NCBI GenBank assembly: GCA_013112575.1
Contig: JABFGG010000008.1
Span: 122,896 to 186,895 of the forward strand
DNA length: 64,000 nt
Direction of reading: 5' to 3'
Source: Chloroflexota bacterium
Lineage (GTDB): Bacteria > Chloroflexota > Anaerolineae > Anaerolineales > UBA11579
Position numbers and translations under genes: made by a program. Of the stretch, positions 26,483-34,008 are shown one piece after another. The notes below the pieces were generated by a model. The model saw only the letters and a list, made by a program, of their open reading frames with translations, did not search any database and had not been told where the DNA came from. Numbering within the stretch: the stretch's first letter is position 1; each line of letters opens with the position of its first letter.

Positions 26483-27441
26483 TCTGCTTCCTCCCCTTCA
26501 AAATCATCATCCAAATCGGGTGGGGCTGGATCTTCCCGAGTGATTTCAAGGAAGATATCTTCTAAGCTCATACCCAGCGGGCGCATTTCCAAGAGGTCGT
26601 ACTTCTTCTTTATGACCTGCCGAGCCACATCGGGACGTACATCTTTGCCAGCTTCGGTCTCAAACTCAACCACTCCTGCACTGGTTACACTGGCACTGAT
26701 GACTCCCTTTACACCAGAAATCACCTTATCCAGACCATCTTCATCACCGGCAACTTGAATAGCGACACGTTGCGAACCTGCCAGACGTGATTGCAAATTC
26801 TGGGGCGTATCTTCCGCCACAATGTGACCTTTATTGATGATCAGTACACGATCACAAATCTGTTGTGCTTCTGAAAGGATGTGAGTGGAGAGCATAACAG
26901 TACGCTCTTTGCCAATCTCCTGGATCAGGTTACGGACACCACGGATCTGTGATGGGTCAAGGCCAATCGTAGGCTCGTCCAGAATAAGTACTTCCGGTTC
27001 ATGCACCAGGGCTTGAGCAAGGCCAATGCGTTGCCGCATACCTTTGGAAAGGGAACTGATGTAACTGTCCGTACGTTCTTCCATGCCCACAACTTCAATA
27101 ATGTCGTAGATGCGATCCTCAGCATCTTCAACATTGTGTAGGTCTGCCATGTATTTGAGGTAGTCCCAGACGGTCATGTCATCGTATAAGGGGACATTTT
27201 CCGGCAAATAACCAACACGTCTTCGCACCTCGATAGACTCGTCCACTACATCGTAGCCGGCAACACTTGCTCGGCCGTTTGTAGGTGGCATGAAGCCGGT
27301 GAGGATGCGCATGGTCGTGGTCTTGCCTGCGCCATTAGGGCCAAGGAAACCGACGATCTCGCCTTTTTGGGCGCTGAAGCTCAAGTCTTCAATAGCGCGG
27401 CGAGGGCCGTAATCCTTGGTCAGTCCTTCGACTTGGATCAT
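26479..27441 (-). CDS. ABC transporter ATP-binding protein (GldA-like)
   Basis: A 320-residue ATPase with Walker A GPNGAGKT (34-41), Q-loop, signature SLSKGMRQR, Walker B VLILDEPTIGLDP and the switch His in STHILSEAQ. After the ATPase core there is a C-terminal domain of about 95 residues, as in GldA and other drug- or lipid-type ABC-2 ATPases, ending in an acidic tail. It is the first gene of a four-gene operon whose members overlap by 4 and 10 bases, so they are surely co-translated. Substrate unknown. Confidence 0.93.
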   Translation of the reverse strand: MIQVEGLTKDYGPRRAIEDLSFSAQKGEIVGFLGPNGAGKTTTMRILTGFMPPTNGRASVAGYDVVDESIEVRRRVGYLPENVPLYDDMTVWDYLKYMADLHNVEDAEDRIYDIIEVVGMEERTDSYISSLSKGMRQRIGLAQALVHEPEVLILDEPTIGLDPSQIRGVRNLIQEIGKERTVMLSTHILSEAQQICDRVLIINKGHIVAEDTPQNLQSRLAGSQRVAIQVAGDEDGLDKVISGVKGVISASVTSAGVVEFETEAGKDVRPDVARQVIKKKYDLLEMRPLGMSLEDIFLEITREDPAPPDLDDDFEGEEAE

Positions 27442-27688
27442 TGATTTTCTCTCTCCATGTGATTTATAAATCAGGGTTTTGCTGTGAAGGAAATCGTATC
27501 ATCATGATATTTTATCTTGTCAAGCGCACAAGAAAAAGCCCAGCCGCCAGTTAGATTGTCACTGGAGCTGGCCTTGACAGAAACCCACGCTAAACTATAC
27601 AAAACCTGCCCAATCAAGTCAAGCTAATTTGGGAACTCTTAGCGAGGCTTAATCCATACATTTGTCTGGAGCATCGTGCAGAAAACAC
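27442..27688. other. Intergenic region upstream of the ABC operon
   Basis: The sequence contains an imperfect stem (27540-27551 with 27561-27571, two 5-base helices split by a small internal loop) that could fold in the leader RNA of the ABC operon. No gene was recognised here. The rest of the gap to 28072 holds the small gene and terminator listed next. Confidence 0.35.
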
Positions 27689-27719
27689 AAAAGGCCGCAG
27701 CCAATTACTGCGGTCTTTT
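27689..27719 (-). terminator. Terminator of the 40-residue membrane protein gene
   Basis: A 12-base stem (27689-27700 and 27708-27719, one G-U pair) with a 7-base loop, followed on the minus strand by a T-rich run (CCTTTTGTGTTTT). It lies 55 bases past the small open frame and supports that frame being a real transcript. Confidence 0.8.
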
Positions 27720-27773
27720 GAAAAGGTGGAGAGGAGAAGAAACGTATGAGGAGGCAGAACTCCAAAATAATAA

Positions 27774-27896
27774 CTAATTGCGACGACTGGACTCTGCTGT
27801 CGCAGGAGCTAGAGCATATACAGCCGCCCCGCTAATGAGGGCCACCAAACCTAGAGCTGTTAGAATTCCGAACATCCAAACGATCCAAATGAACAT
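27774..27896 (-). CDS. 40-residue single-pass membrane protein
   Basis: A small frame that starts with MFIWIVWMFGILTALGLVAL and ends in a polar tail (ATAESSRRN). Residues 3-30 form one membrane helix. GGAAG lies 5 bases before the ATG and a strong terminator follows 55 bases after the stop, so it is a self-contained unit. No family was recognised. It resembles many bacterial small membrane proteins that modulate larger complexes, but no partner is evident. Confidence 0.6.
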   Translation of the reverse strand: MFIWIVWMFGILTALGLVALISGAAVYALAPATAESSRRN

Positions 27897-28071
27897 GATG
27901 ACTTCCTTTCGAACCTGAACTACATGTCTTGTAAAGCTTAAATGTGGCCTGATAGAAAAGCATTACATGATAGAACTCTAAACTTTCAGGACGTAAGATT
28001 TCTATTATTGCCCACAAGTACACTTTCCTGTAAGATGGAGCAACCTTGAATATCGACACAAAAAAACCAAT

Positions 28072-28839
28072 ATGCCTTTTCAACGACTACACGCCGAATC
28101 CATCATCCCGCAAATTGAAACGCTTGCTGTTCGTATCGAGGAGCGTTTCCCAGAACGCAACCTGGCGAAAGTTTGCAGACGTTTTAATGAAGTAGCCCAA
28201 GAAACACAAGAACAACTCGAGTGGATCGGGAAGCCTATCCTCTCTGTGCGTATTGCGGTGGGGGCGCTGATCACTTCCTTATTAGGCTTAATGATTTGGG
28301 CCATGTTTTCACTGGATTTGGGAGCGGGCGATGTGACCATTGCCGATCTGATCGCCCTAATCGATTCTGGCATTAACGACCTGGTCTTCATCAGCGCGGG
28401 CATCTTTTTCCTGGTAAGCCTTGAAACACGCATCAAACGCAACCGCGGTCTCAAAGGGCTCAACAACTTGCGTGTACTGGCCCACGTGATCGACATGCAC
28501 CAGCTCAACAAGGACCCCAACCGGGCCGTTGACCTGGTGCTCACTAAGAACGCTCTGCAGGGGCCAGACACAAAGTCGTCACCAAAACGCGAGTTGACAG
28601 CCTTTGAACTCACTCGCTATCTGGACTATTGCAGCGAGATGCTCTCACTGATCGCCAAAGTGGCGGCCCTCTACGCCCAGGAATTTGATGATTCGGTCGT
28701 GTTGGATACGGTTAATGAAATCGAGAACTTGACCAATGCGCTTAGCCGTAAGATCTGGCAGAAGATCATGATCGTCCACGAAATGGTTGAGCATGAACCT
28801 GCAATTATAAGCAATTTAGAGAATACGTCAGCGGTATAA
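28072..28839 (+). CDS. Conserved-looking protein with two membrane segments, function unknown
   Basis: A 255-residue protein. Residues 1-60 are mostly helical and charged. Two membrane segments lie at about 61-82 and 100-122. The C-terminal 130 residues are again helical, with RVLAHVIDMHQLNKDPNRAV and LTRYLDYCSEMLSLIAKVAALYAQ, and a run that suggests a helical bundle in the cytoplasm. I do not recognise a family. The ATG has no ribosome site but the frame has normal codon use. It precedes the helix-hairpin-helix protein and mscL on the same strand, so a link to membrane tension is conceivable but unproven. Confidence 0.65.
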   Translation: MPFQRLHAESIIPQIETLAVRIEERFPERNLAKVCRRFNEVAQETQEQLEWIGKPILSVRIAVGALITSLLGLMIWAMFSLDLGAGDVTIADLIALIDSGINDLVFISAGIFFLVSLETRIKRNRGLKGLNNLRVLAHVIDMHQLNKDPNRAVDLVLTKNALQGPDTKSSPKRELTAFELTRYLDYCSEMLSLIAKVAALYAQEFDDSVVLDTVNEIENLTNALSRKIWQKIMIVHEMVEHEPAIISNLENTSAV

Positions 28840-28884
28840 TCTGGCCGAAATCATCACATTGAACCTTTCGTTGGAGGAAGTTAG

Positions 28885-29277
28885 ATGACCCTTTTTGGAT
28901 TAGCGTTATTTGCCGTACTCACTCTTCTCTTGTGGTGGGCGCTCCAGAACCAGCTCGAAGCAGGAGAGCCGATTGTGGCACATGCCCACGAAGAACATGC
29001 CGAACCCGCGGTTCCTAAAGCAGTAGATGACCTGACCAAGATCGAAGGTATTGGACCCAAGATCTCTGAGTTACTCAAAAACGATGACATCTCAAGCTTT
29101 GCAGACCTGGCTGCTGCTGAAGAACCTCGCCTGCAAAAGATCCTGGATGATGCCGGCTCTCGTTACCAGATGCACGAGCCAGATACCTGGCCCGAACAAG
29201 CCCAGTTAGCCGCCAACGGCAAGTGGGATGAACTGGAAAAATTGCAGGAAGAGTTGCAAGGCGGGCGCGAGGACTAA
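28885..29277 (+). CDS. Membrane-anchored helix-hairpin-helix protein
   Basis: A 130-residue protein. One membrane segment (about 3-20) is followed by a linker rich in Glu, His and Ala, then a helix-hairpin-helix motif with DLTKIEGIGPKISELL (49-64), and a second helical part with DLAAAEEPRLQKIL. Such HhH domains bind DNA non-specifically in some proteins and mediate protein contacts in others; in this membrane-anchored type the role is unknown. GGAGG lies 7 bases before the ATG. The gene ends 3 bases before the GTG start of mscL, so the two are one operon. Confidence 0.8.
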   Translation: MTLFGLALFAVLTLLLWWALQNQLEAGEPIVAHAHEEHAEPAVPKAVDDLTKIEGIGPKISELLKNDDISSFADLAAAEEPRLQKILDDAGSRYQMHEPDTWPEQAQLAANGKWDELEKLQEELQGGRED

Positions 29278-29280
29278 GTT

Positions 29281-29676
29281 GTGTTTAAAGAATTCAAAGA
29301 ATTTGCCTTACGAGGTAACGCCATTGATATGGCTGTAGGCATCATCATTGGCGGCGCTTTTGGAACCGTGGTTAATTCGCTGGTCAATGACATCATCATG
29401 CCGCCGATCGGCGTACTGTTGGGTGGGGTTGATTTTTCCAATCTCAGCATCGTGCTGAACGAAGAAAGCGCGATCAATTACGGCTTGTTCATCAACGCTT
29501 TTATAAGTTTGATGATCATTGCCTTCTCCGTGTTTCTTCTGGTGCGTGGCATCAACAGCCTACGACGCCAGGAGGAAGAGGCTCCAGAGCCCACCACCAA
29601 AGAATGCCCCTTCTGTTTCACTTCAATATCCATTAAAGCCACACGTTGTCCCCATTGCACCTCTGAGTTGAGCTAA
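29281..29676 (+). CDS. mscL: Large-conductance mechanosensitive channel with C-terminal zinc ribbon
   Basis: A 131-residue MscL. The first 95 residues follow the family closely: amphipathic N helix ([12 protein letters not shown]), pore helix TM1 ([21 protein letters not shown]), the IMPP turn and TM2 (about 68-90). The usual C-terminal helical bundle is replaced by a short acidic linker and a zinc ribbon with Cys109, Cys112, Cys123 and Cys126. The channel opens at high membrane tension during osmotic downshock. The start is GTG. It is co-transcribed with the helix-hairpin-helix gene, 3 bases apart, and followed by a hairpin. Confidence 0.93.
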   Translation: MFKEFKEFALRGNAIDMAVGIIIGGAFGTVVNSLVNDIIMPPIGVLLGGVDFSNLSIVLNEESAINYGLFINAFISLMIIAFSVFLLVRGINSLRRQEEEAPEPTTKECPFCFTSISIKATRCPHCTSELS

Positions 29677-29686
29677 ATATAAAGAA

Positions 29687-29708
29687 AGGGCGACCAGATG
29701 GTCGCCCT
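29687..29708 (+). terminator. Hairpin after mscL
   Basis: A 10-base stem (29687-29696, 29699-29708), probably with its innermost pairs open to make the loop. No T-run follows, so it may act weakly as a terminator or protect the mscL mRNA. Confidence 0.5.
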
Positions 29709-29716
29709 CAACCAGC

Positions 29717-30664
29717 ATGGGTCGGAAACTTTTTTTCACGCTAATCCTTTCGATACATTTATTGGCTTGCAGCGTGCTAGAAGCCGAGGCGACGAATACG
29801 CCCACAGGCACTCCAACAATAGTTCCACCTTTAGAAACCCACTAGTTCAAGCCAGAGGATGTCCTCATTTCATACAATGATTGGAACGGCGACGGGCCTT
29901 TTGATCCAGCACGCCCTCCGGTGAAGTTTATTCTTTACGGGAATGGTCATCTAGTTATCTCCCATACCCAAAACCAATTACCATTAGAAAAGTACTTAGA
30001 GCGTCAAGAAGTTTGCCAGATCCTCAACACAGTTGACGAAATAGGATTCTTGGGATGCTCGCCAAATGATCTCCCACCAGCGGCTGGTCTCCCGAGTACA
30101 TCAATAGAAGTAAATAGCTGGGAAACCGCACAACTAAATTCCATCAATTTAGGTTTTGCTTTTCATTGTCTTGGAGATAATCCACCCGATAGCTGCCAAT
30201 ATATTGAGCCATTCTTTTTCCAAATTCCCAATACCGCAAAGAGAATGTTTGACTTCTTGACTTCTCATCAAACAGAGGGAATGAGTGAATATTCAAGTCA
30301 AGAGTTATTAATTTGGTTTGACAAACCAATCCCAACCGCAGAGGAGTTTACGTGGCCGCTGGATGATCCTTCCCTTCTTTCATTATCCCAGCAACGGTCA
30401 TGTAATAGCAAACATGTGCCTATTGCATTAGCCTCAAACTTTTACGAGCTATTCATTGAGAATCAGATATTCTCATATTTAGGTTTTTCATACACTGAGA
30501 AAAGTATACGAACCTCTATTTTATATCGCCCTCTTTGGCCATATGAATATTTGGACGATGATTGTGATGTTAGTGCGACACACGGAGTTTATGATCCCCA
30601 GATACCAAACCTACCAGAAACGATTACCTGCACGCCTGAAGATGGACTATTTCAGATTCCGTAA
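29717..30664 (+). pseudogene. Lipoprotein gene interrupted by an in-frame TAG stop
   Basis: The frame from ATG 29717 reads a clear lipoprotein signal peptide with lipobox LLAC (Cys18), then a Thr/Pro-rich linker ending in LETH, and meets TAG at 29843-29845. After the TAG the same frame continues without another stop to 30664, giving FKPEDVLISYNDWNGDG and about 270 more residues, including LILYGNGHLVIS-like segments and a QLLIW-type core. Joined, the product would be a lipoprotein of about 315 residues with unknown function. The single in-frame stop may be a natural nonsense mutation, a recoded codon or a sequencing error. If the gene is split, an internal GTG at 29921 could start the downstream part. 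Confidence 0.75.
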
Positions 30665-30684
30665 ACTAAGTCTCTCCCTGCTAT

Positions 30685-30897
30685 TTATCCCAATCTACGC
30701 GCCGCAACCACATTCTCCCCTTCGATTAACATGGTAGTGGCGTGATGGTAGCTGGGCGTCATACTCAGTCTATCATCCGATGGTTCAACGACGGCCATGG
30801 AGAGATAGATTTGGCGTTCGTTGGCATCCACCAGGAAGCCAACTACTTTAGTGAGTTCTTCTTGTGGGGTACGGTAAGTGACTTCTACGATTTTCAT
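30685..30897 (-). CDS. Small hypothetical protein
   Basis: A 70-residue soluble protein that begins MKIVEVTYRTPQEE and continues as alternating strands with short helices. The start was moved to ATG 30897, because GGAAG lies just upstream; the longer frame from 30918 has none. The sequence looks like a small alpha-beta domain with no recognised motif. It faces the broken lipoprotein gene convergently, 20 bases away. Confidence 0.6.
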   Translation of the reverse strand: MKIVEVTYRTPQEELTKVVGFLVDANERQIYLSMAVVEPSDDRLSMTPSYHHATTMLIEGENVVAARRLG

Positions 30898-30965
30898 GGC
30901 ATCTTCCTTAGAACTCATTTATCGTAGCAGAGTCCAGCAATAATTCCAGAAAATTGGCGTAAAAA

Positions 30966-31127
30966 TCAGTTGCTTTGCTCTTGTTGGCGTTTGTACTGCC
31001 AAATGACGATTCCCAACCATAAAATGGCCAGGGGTAAGCCTACATATGGGATATATACAGAGATCAGAACTAGTATCACAAAAAAGGCCACGATCACGCG
31101 TCCCTTGATTGCTGTGCTTAGTTCCAT
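30966..31127 (-). CDS. Small two-helix membrane protein
   Basis: A 53-residue protein not visible as a long frame. It begins MELSTAIKGR and has two membrane helices, about 11-25 and 28-43, with a polar tail rich in Gln (KRQQEQSN). GGAAAGGA lies 7-14 bases before the ATG. It follows the lipoprotein gene at 31146-31934 by 18 bases on the same strand and may be co-transcribed. Function unknown. Confidence 0.6.
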   Translation of the reverse strand: MELSTAIKGRVIVAFFVILVLISVYIPYVGLPLAILWLGIVIWQYKRQQEQSN

Positions 31128-31145
31128 CAGGTTATCCTTTCCTAA

Positions 31146-31934
31146 TCAGGGAACGTAAACTGTAAAATTGTCGAACAATATCTCTGTGGTGTCCGCGTCG
31201 AAGGTGCTAGCGATCAAGCCCACGTCACCGGCAGCAATGTCATTATCAAATACTTCTGCCACCGGCTGCTGGTTCACATACAAGCGTAAGGCACCGCCAA
31301 TACACTCAGCTCGTAGGCGATTGGTCGCATCAGGACTGGTCAGAATGGCTTCGCTGGGCAGGAAAGTCGCGCCCGTGAGTAAAGTAAGTTCACTGCCCTC
31401 GAAGCGTTTGCGAATAGCAAAAAAACCATCACTGCTGATCATCAGGGCGTAAAAATTATCTTCGTCCTGATGTTTGCAGATCAGCCCTAAGGCATTATCC
31501 GCCTCACCTCCTGCCAGGCGTGCATCCACTTCAACCACCACATCCTCATAATTCAAGTAAGGTTTTGCCCAATAACGTGTACGCGGCATATCGATGAAAA
31601 TCCGGTAGCCGTCATCTTGGTAGTGGGTATTCTCAAGGCGGTCCCAACCACTATCAACGTCCGTGAAATCATCAAAGAAGCTAAGTTCAAGTGTGTCTAA
31701 AGCCAGAGGAGGTGCAGGCGTAGGAGGCGGCCCAGGCGTGGCAGTGAGAACTGGCGTTGGCGTAGGTGTTATAGTGAAAGTGGTAGTAGGTTGCTGGGTA
31801 TCAGTAGCTGTCGGCAATGGGGTTGAGGAAGGCACTAATGTAGAAGTCGCTAAGAAACCCAATGGCATATTGCAGCCCAGGGCAAAAATCGATAATGGTA
31901 ATAACCACACAAGTCCTCTAAATATATTGCGCAT
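31146..31934 (-). CDS. Lipoprotein with laminin-G/concanavalin-like domain
   Basis: A 262-residue protein. The start at ATG 31934 is preceded by GGGAGG and gives a clean lipoprotein signal with lipobox ALGC (Cys21). Residues 28-75 are a Thr/Pro-rich linker. The rest is a beta-sandwich: FFDDFTDVDSGWDRLE, VVVEVDARL, LICKHQDEDNFYALMIS and LFDNFTVYVP are the typical strands of a concanavalin-like or DUF1080-like fold, which often binds sugars. It is anchored on the outer face of the membrane, and the ligand is unknown. Confidence 0.8.
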   Translation of the reverse strand: MRNIFRGLVWLLPLSIFALGCNMPLGFLATSTLVPSSTPLPTATDTQQPTTTFTITPTPTPVLTATPGPPPTPAPPLALDTLELSFFDDFTDVDSGWDRLENTHYQDDGYRIFIDMPRTRYWAKPYLNYEDVVVEVDARLAGGEADNALGLICKHQDEDNFYALMISSDGFFAIRKRFEGSELTLLTGATFLPSEAILTSPDATNRLRAECIGGALRLYVNQQPVAEVFDNDIAAGDVGLIASTFDADTTEILFDNFTVYVP

Positions 31935-32024
31935 ACCTGCCTCCCAATCTAATCTCAATTAGTAAATTGTATCTTATCTACTGACTTATAATTGAATATA
32001 TAAGCTCCCCAAAGTGAGGAATGC

Positions 32025-33512
32025 ATGGTCCAAGATCAAAACAAATCGACAAATGATGTAATCGACGAGAATGAAAAACCAGCCCCCGAAGAACAACTGG
32101 TTCAAACCCATCACAGCATCACTATTGATGGGAAAGAGATCAAATACACGGCTACTGCCGGGACCATCATCTTAAAAGAGGAAGATGACCAGAAAGCGGA
32201 AACCAAAGCTAAGGCTTCTGTATTTTATGTAGCGTACACATTGGATGGGGTTAAGGATATCTCTTCACGCCCAATCACTTTTTCCTTTAATGGAGGCCCC
32301 GGCTCTTCATCCGTGTGGCTACACTTGGGGGTACTAGGACCTCGCCGCGTCAAAATGCTGGAGGATGGACAAGCCCCACCCCCACCCTACGAATTGGTGG
32401 ACAATGAGTTTTCACTTTTAGATTCAACAGACCTGGTCTTCATTGACCCAGTCAGCACCGGCTTCAGTCGTAGCGTGCCTGGTGAAGAAGCCAAACAATT
32501 CCACGGTTTCCAGAAAGATATCGAATACATCAGTGAGTTCATCCGCGTATTTACGACGCGGCAGAAACGCTGGACTTCCCCGAAGTTCCTCATTGGTGAA
32601 AGCTACGGCACAACCCGCGCCGCCGGTTTGGCTGGCTACCTACAAGCGCGACATGGCTTTTACCTCAATGGGATCATGCTGATCTCATCGATCCTCAATT
32701 TTGGTACCGCCCGATTTGATGTTGGCAATGACCTGCCGTACGTTCTCTTCTTGCCTACATATACTGCTACCGCCTGGTACCACAAGCAGCTCAACGATGA
32801 TCTGCAAAGCGACCTGAGGAGCACCCTCGATGAGGTTGAGGCTTTTGCCAATAACGAATACGTACTCGCCCTGATGCAGGGAGACGATCTGCCAAGTAAA
32901 GAGCGGGATGAGATCGTCAAGAAGCTGACCCGCTATACTGGCCTTTCCCCCGATTACATCGAGCGCAGCAATCTGCGCATTGACATCATGCGCTTCACAA
33001 AAGAATTGCGTCGTGAGGACCGCCTCACTGTAGGCCGCCTGGACACGCGTTTTACAGCCGTTGATAAAGATGCTGCCGGGGAGACTTTTGAGTTCGATCC
33101 CAGCTATGCAGTCATCCAGGGGCCTTTCACAGCCACGCTTAACGATTATTTACGGGCTGAACTGGAATATGAGAATGACCTGCCCTATGAGATCCTGACC
33201 AGCCGTGTGCAGCCCTGGGATTACACCAGTCACCAGAACCAGTACCTCAATGTAGGCGAAACCTTACGACAGGCGATAAGCTACAACCCGGCGTTAAAAG
33301 TATTCGTTGCCAATGGATATTACGATCTCGCAACGCCCTACTTTGCCACTGAGTACACATTTAAGCATTTACAGTTTGAGGAACATTTACGCGACAATGT
33401 CAGTATGGAATACTACGAAGCGGGGCATATGATGTACATCCACCAGGAATCAATGGCCCAGTTAAAGACGCACTTGAAAGACTTCCTCCAGAATTCGATT
33501 CAAAGTGCATAA
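32025..33512 (+). CDS. Serine carboxypeptidase (peptidase family S10)
   Basis: A 495-residue enzyme with the complete S10 triad: Ser193 in GESYGTTRAAG, Asp434 in NGYYDLATP and His468 in YEAGHMMYIH. The oxyanion motif SFNGGPGSSS lies at 87-96. S10 enzymes remove C-terminal residues from peptides at acidic pH. Unlike most, this one has no signal peptide, and a charged segment of about 60 residues precedes the fold, so it probably acts in the cytoplasm; bacterial S10 proteins of this kind are known. GAGGA lies before the ATG. It ends at a strong hairpin terminator. Confidence 0.93.
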   Translation: MVQDQNKSTNDVIDENEKPAPEEQLVQTHHSITIDGKEIKYTATAGTIILKEEDDQKAETKAKASVFYVAYTLDGVKDISSRPITFSFNGGPGSSSVWLHLGVLGPRRVKMLEDGQAPPPPYELVDNEFSLLDSTDLVFIDPVSTGFSRSVPGEEAKQFHGFQKDIEYISEFIRVFTTRQKRWTSPKFLIGESYGTTRAAGLAGYLQARHGFYLNGIMLISSILNFGTARFDVGNDLPYVLFLPTYTATAWYHKQLNDDLQSDLRSTLDEVEAFANNEYVLALMQGDDLPSKERDEIVKKLTRYTGLSPDYIERSNLRIDIMRFTKELRREDRLTVGRLDTRFTAVDKDAAGETFEFDPSYAVIQGPFTATLNDYLRAELEYENDLPYEILTSRVQPWDYTSHQNQYLNVGETLRQAISYNPALKVFVANGYYDLATPYFATEYTFKHLQFEEHLRDNVSMEYYEAGHMMYIHQESMAQLKTHLKDFLQNSIQSA

Positions 33513-33530
33513 TAAAGGTTCTTTTATAGC

Positions 33531-33563
33531 AAAAAGGGACTGCACTATATGCAGTCCCTTTTT
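33531..33563. terminator. Hairpin terminator after S10 peptidase
   Basis: A perfect 14-base stem (33531-33544 and 33550-33563) with a 5-base loop and poly-A/poly-T feet. It also serves the convergent gene ending at 33583. Confidence 0.9.
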
Positions 33564-33582
33564 TGTTTAGCGTCTTTGCGAG

Positions 33583-33972
33583 CTATGCAAACACAACCTT
33601 GTTAGGGTCATTGGGGTCTATTTTGACGGCGACCACATTGCCCGGCTGTACCTGTGGAATTTGCAGCATAGAAACGATCATAGCCGTATCCACTTCATAG
33701 GCTTCACCATCCTGTGGCGTCACCATCATTTTTAGTTGTACACGTGGATTGTTGTTGACCAGCATCCCGGTGTCCTGCAAAGCCAGGATCTCTGCCGTGC
33801 CATCCAGGCCGGTTGCGCGCAGGTTCATAATGTTCTGGTTACGATTGCGGACCATTCGAAAAACGAAGAAAATGATCCCAAATGTGAATACGAGAGACAA
33901 GACAGTGATACATAAGCCAACAAGGACAGTAACCGCCGTACCAGCCCCAAATAATGTCCAAAACTCTTCCAT
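33583..33972 (-). CDS. Membrane-anchored DUF3592-like small protein
   Basis: A 129-residue protein from ATG 33972, which has GAGGAG 8 bases upstream. An N-terminal membrane segment (about 13-36) is followed by the basic stretch RMVRNRNQN and a small beta-rich domain with TGLDGTAEILALQDTG and VVAVKIDPNDPNKVVFA. This last part resembles the DUF3592 or RimK-like small beta domain in which the protein ends in a PNDPxxV string. It follows the zinc-ribbon NHL protein by 36 bases and may be in one operon with it. Confidence 0.65.
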   Translation of the reverse strand: MEEFWTLFGAGTAVTVLVGLCITVLSLVFTFGIIFFVFRMVRNRNQNIMNLRATGLDGTAEILALQDTGMLVNNNPRVQLKMMVTPQDGEAYEVDTAMIVSMLQIPQVQPGNVVAVKIDPNDPNKVVFA

Positions 33973-34008
33973 GATGTCACTCCTCAAGTGATCTAATGAA
34001 TTGAATAA

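Noticed and set aside
27832..28083. 83-residue minus-strand frame
   Set aside because: Overlaps the 5' end of the gene at 28072 and is out of frame with the supported 40-residue gene; no ribosome site.
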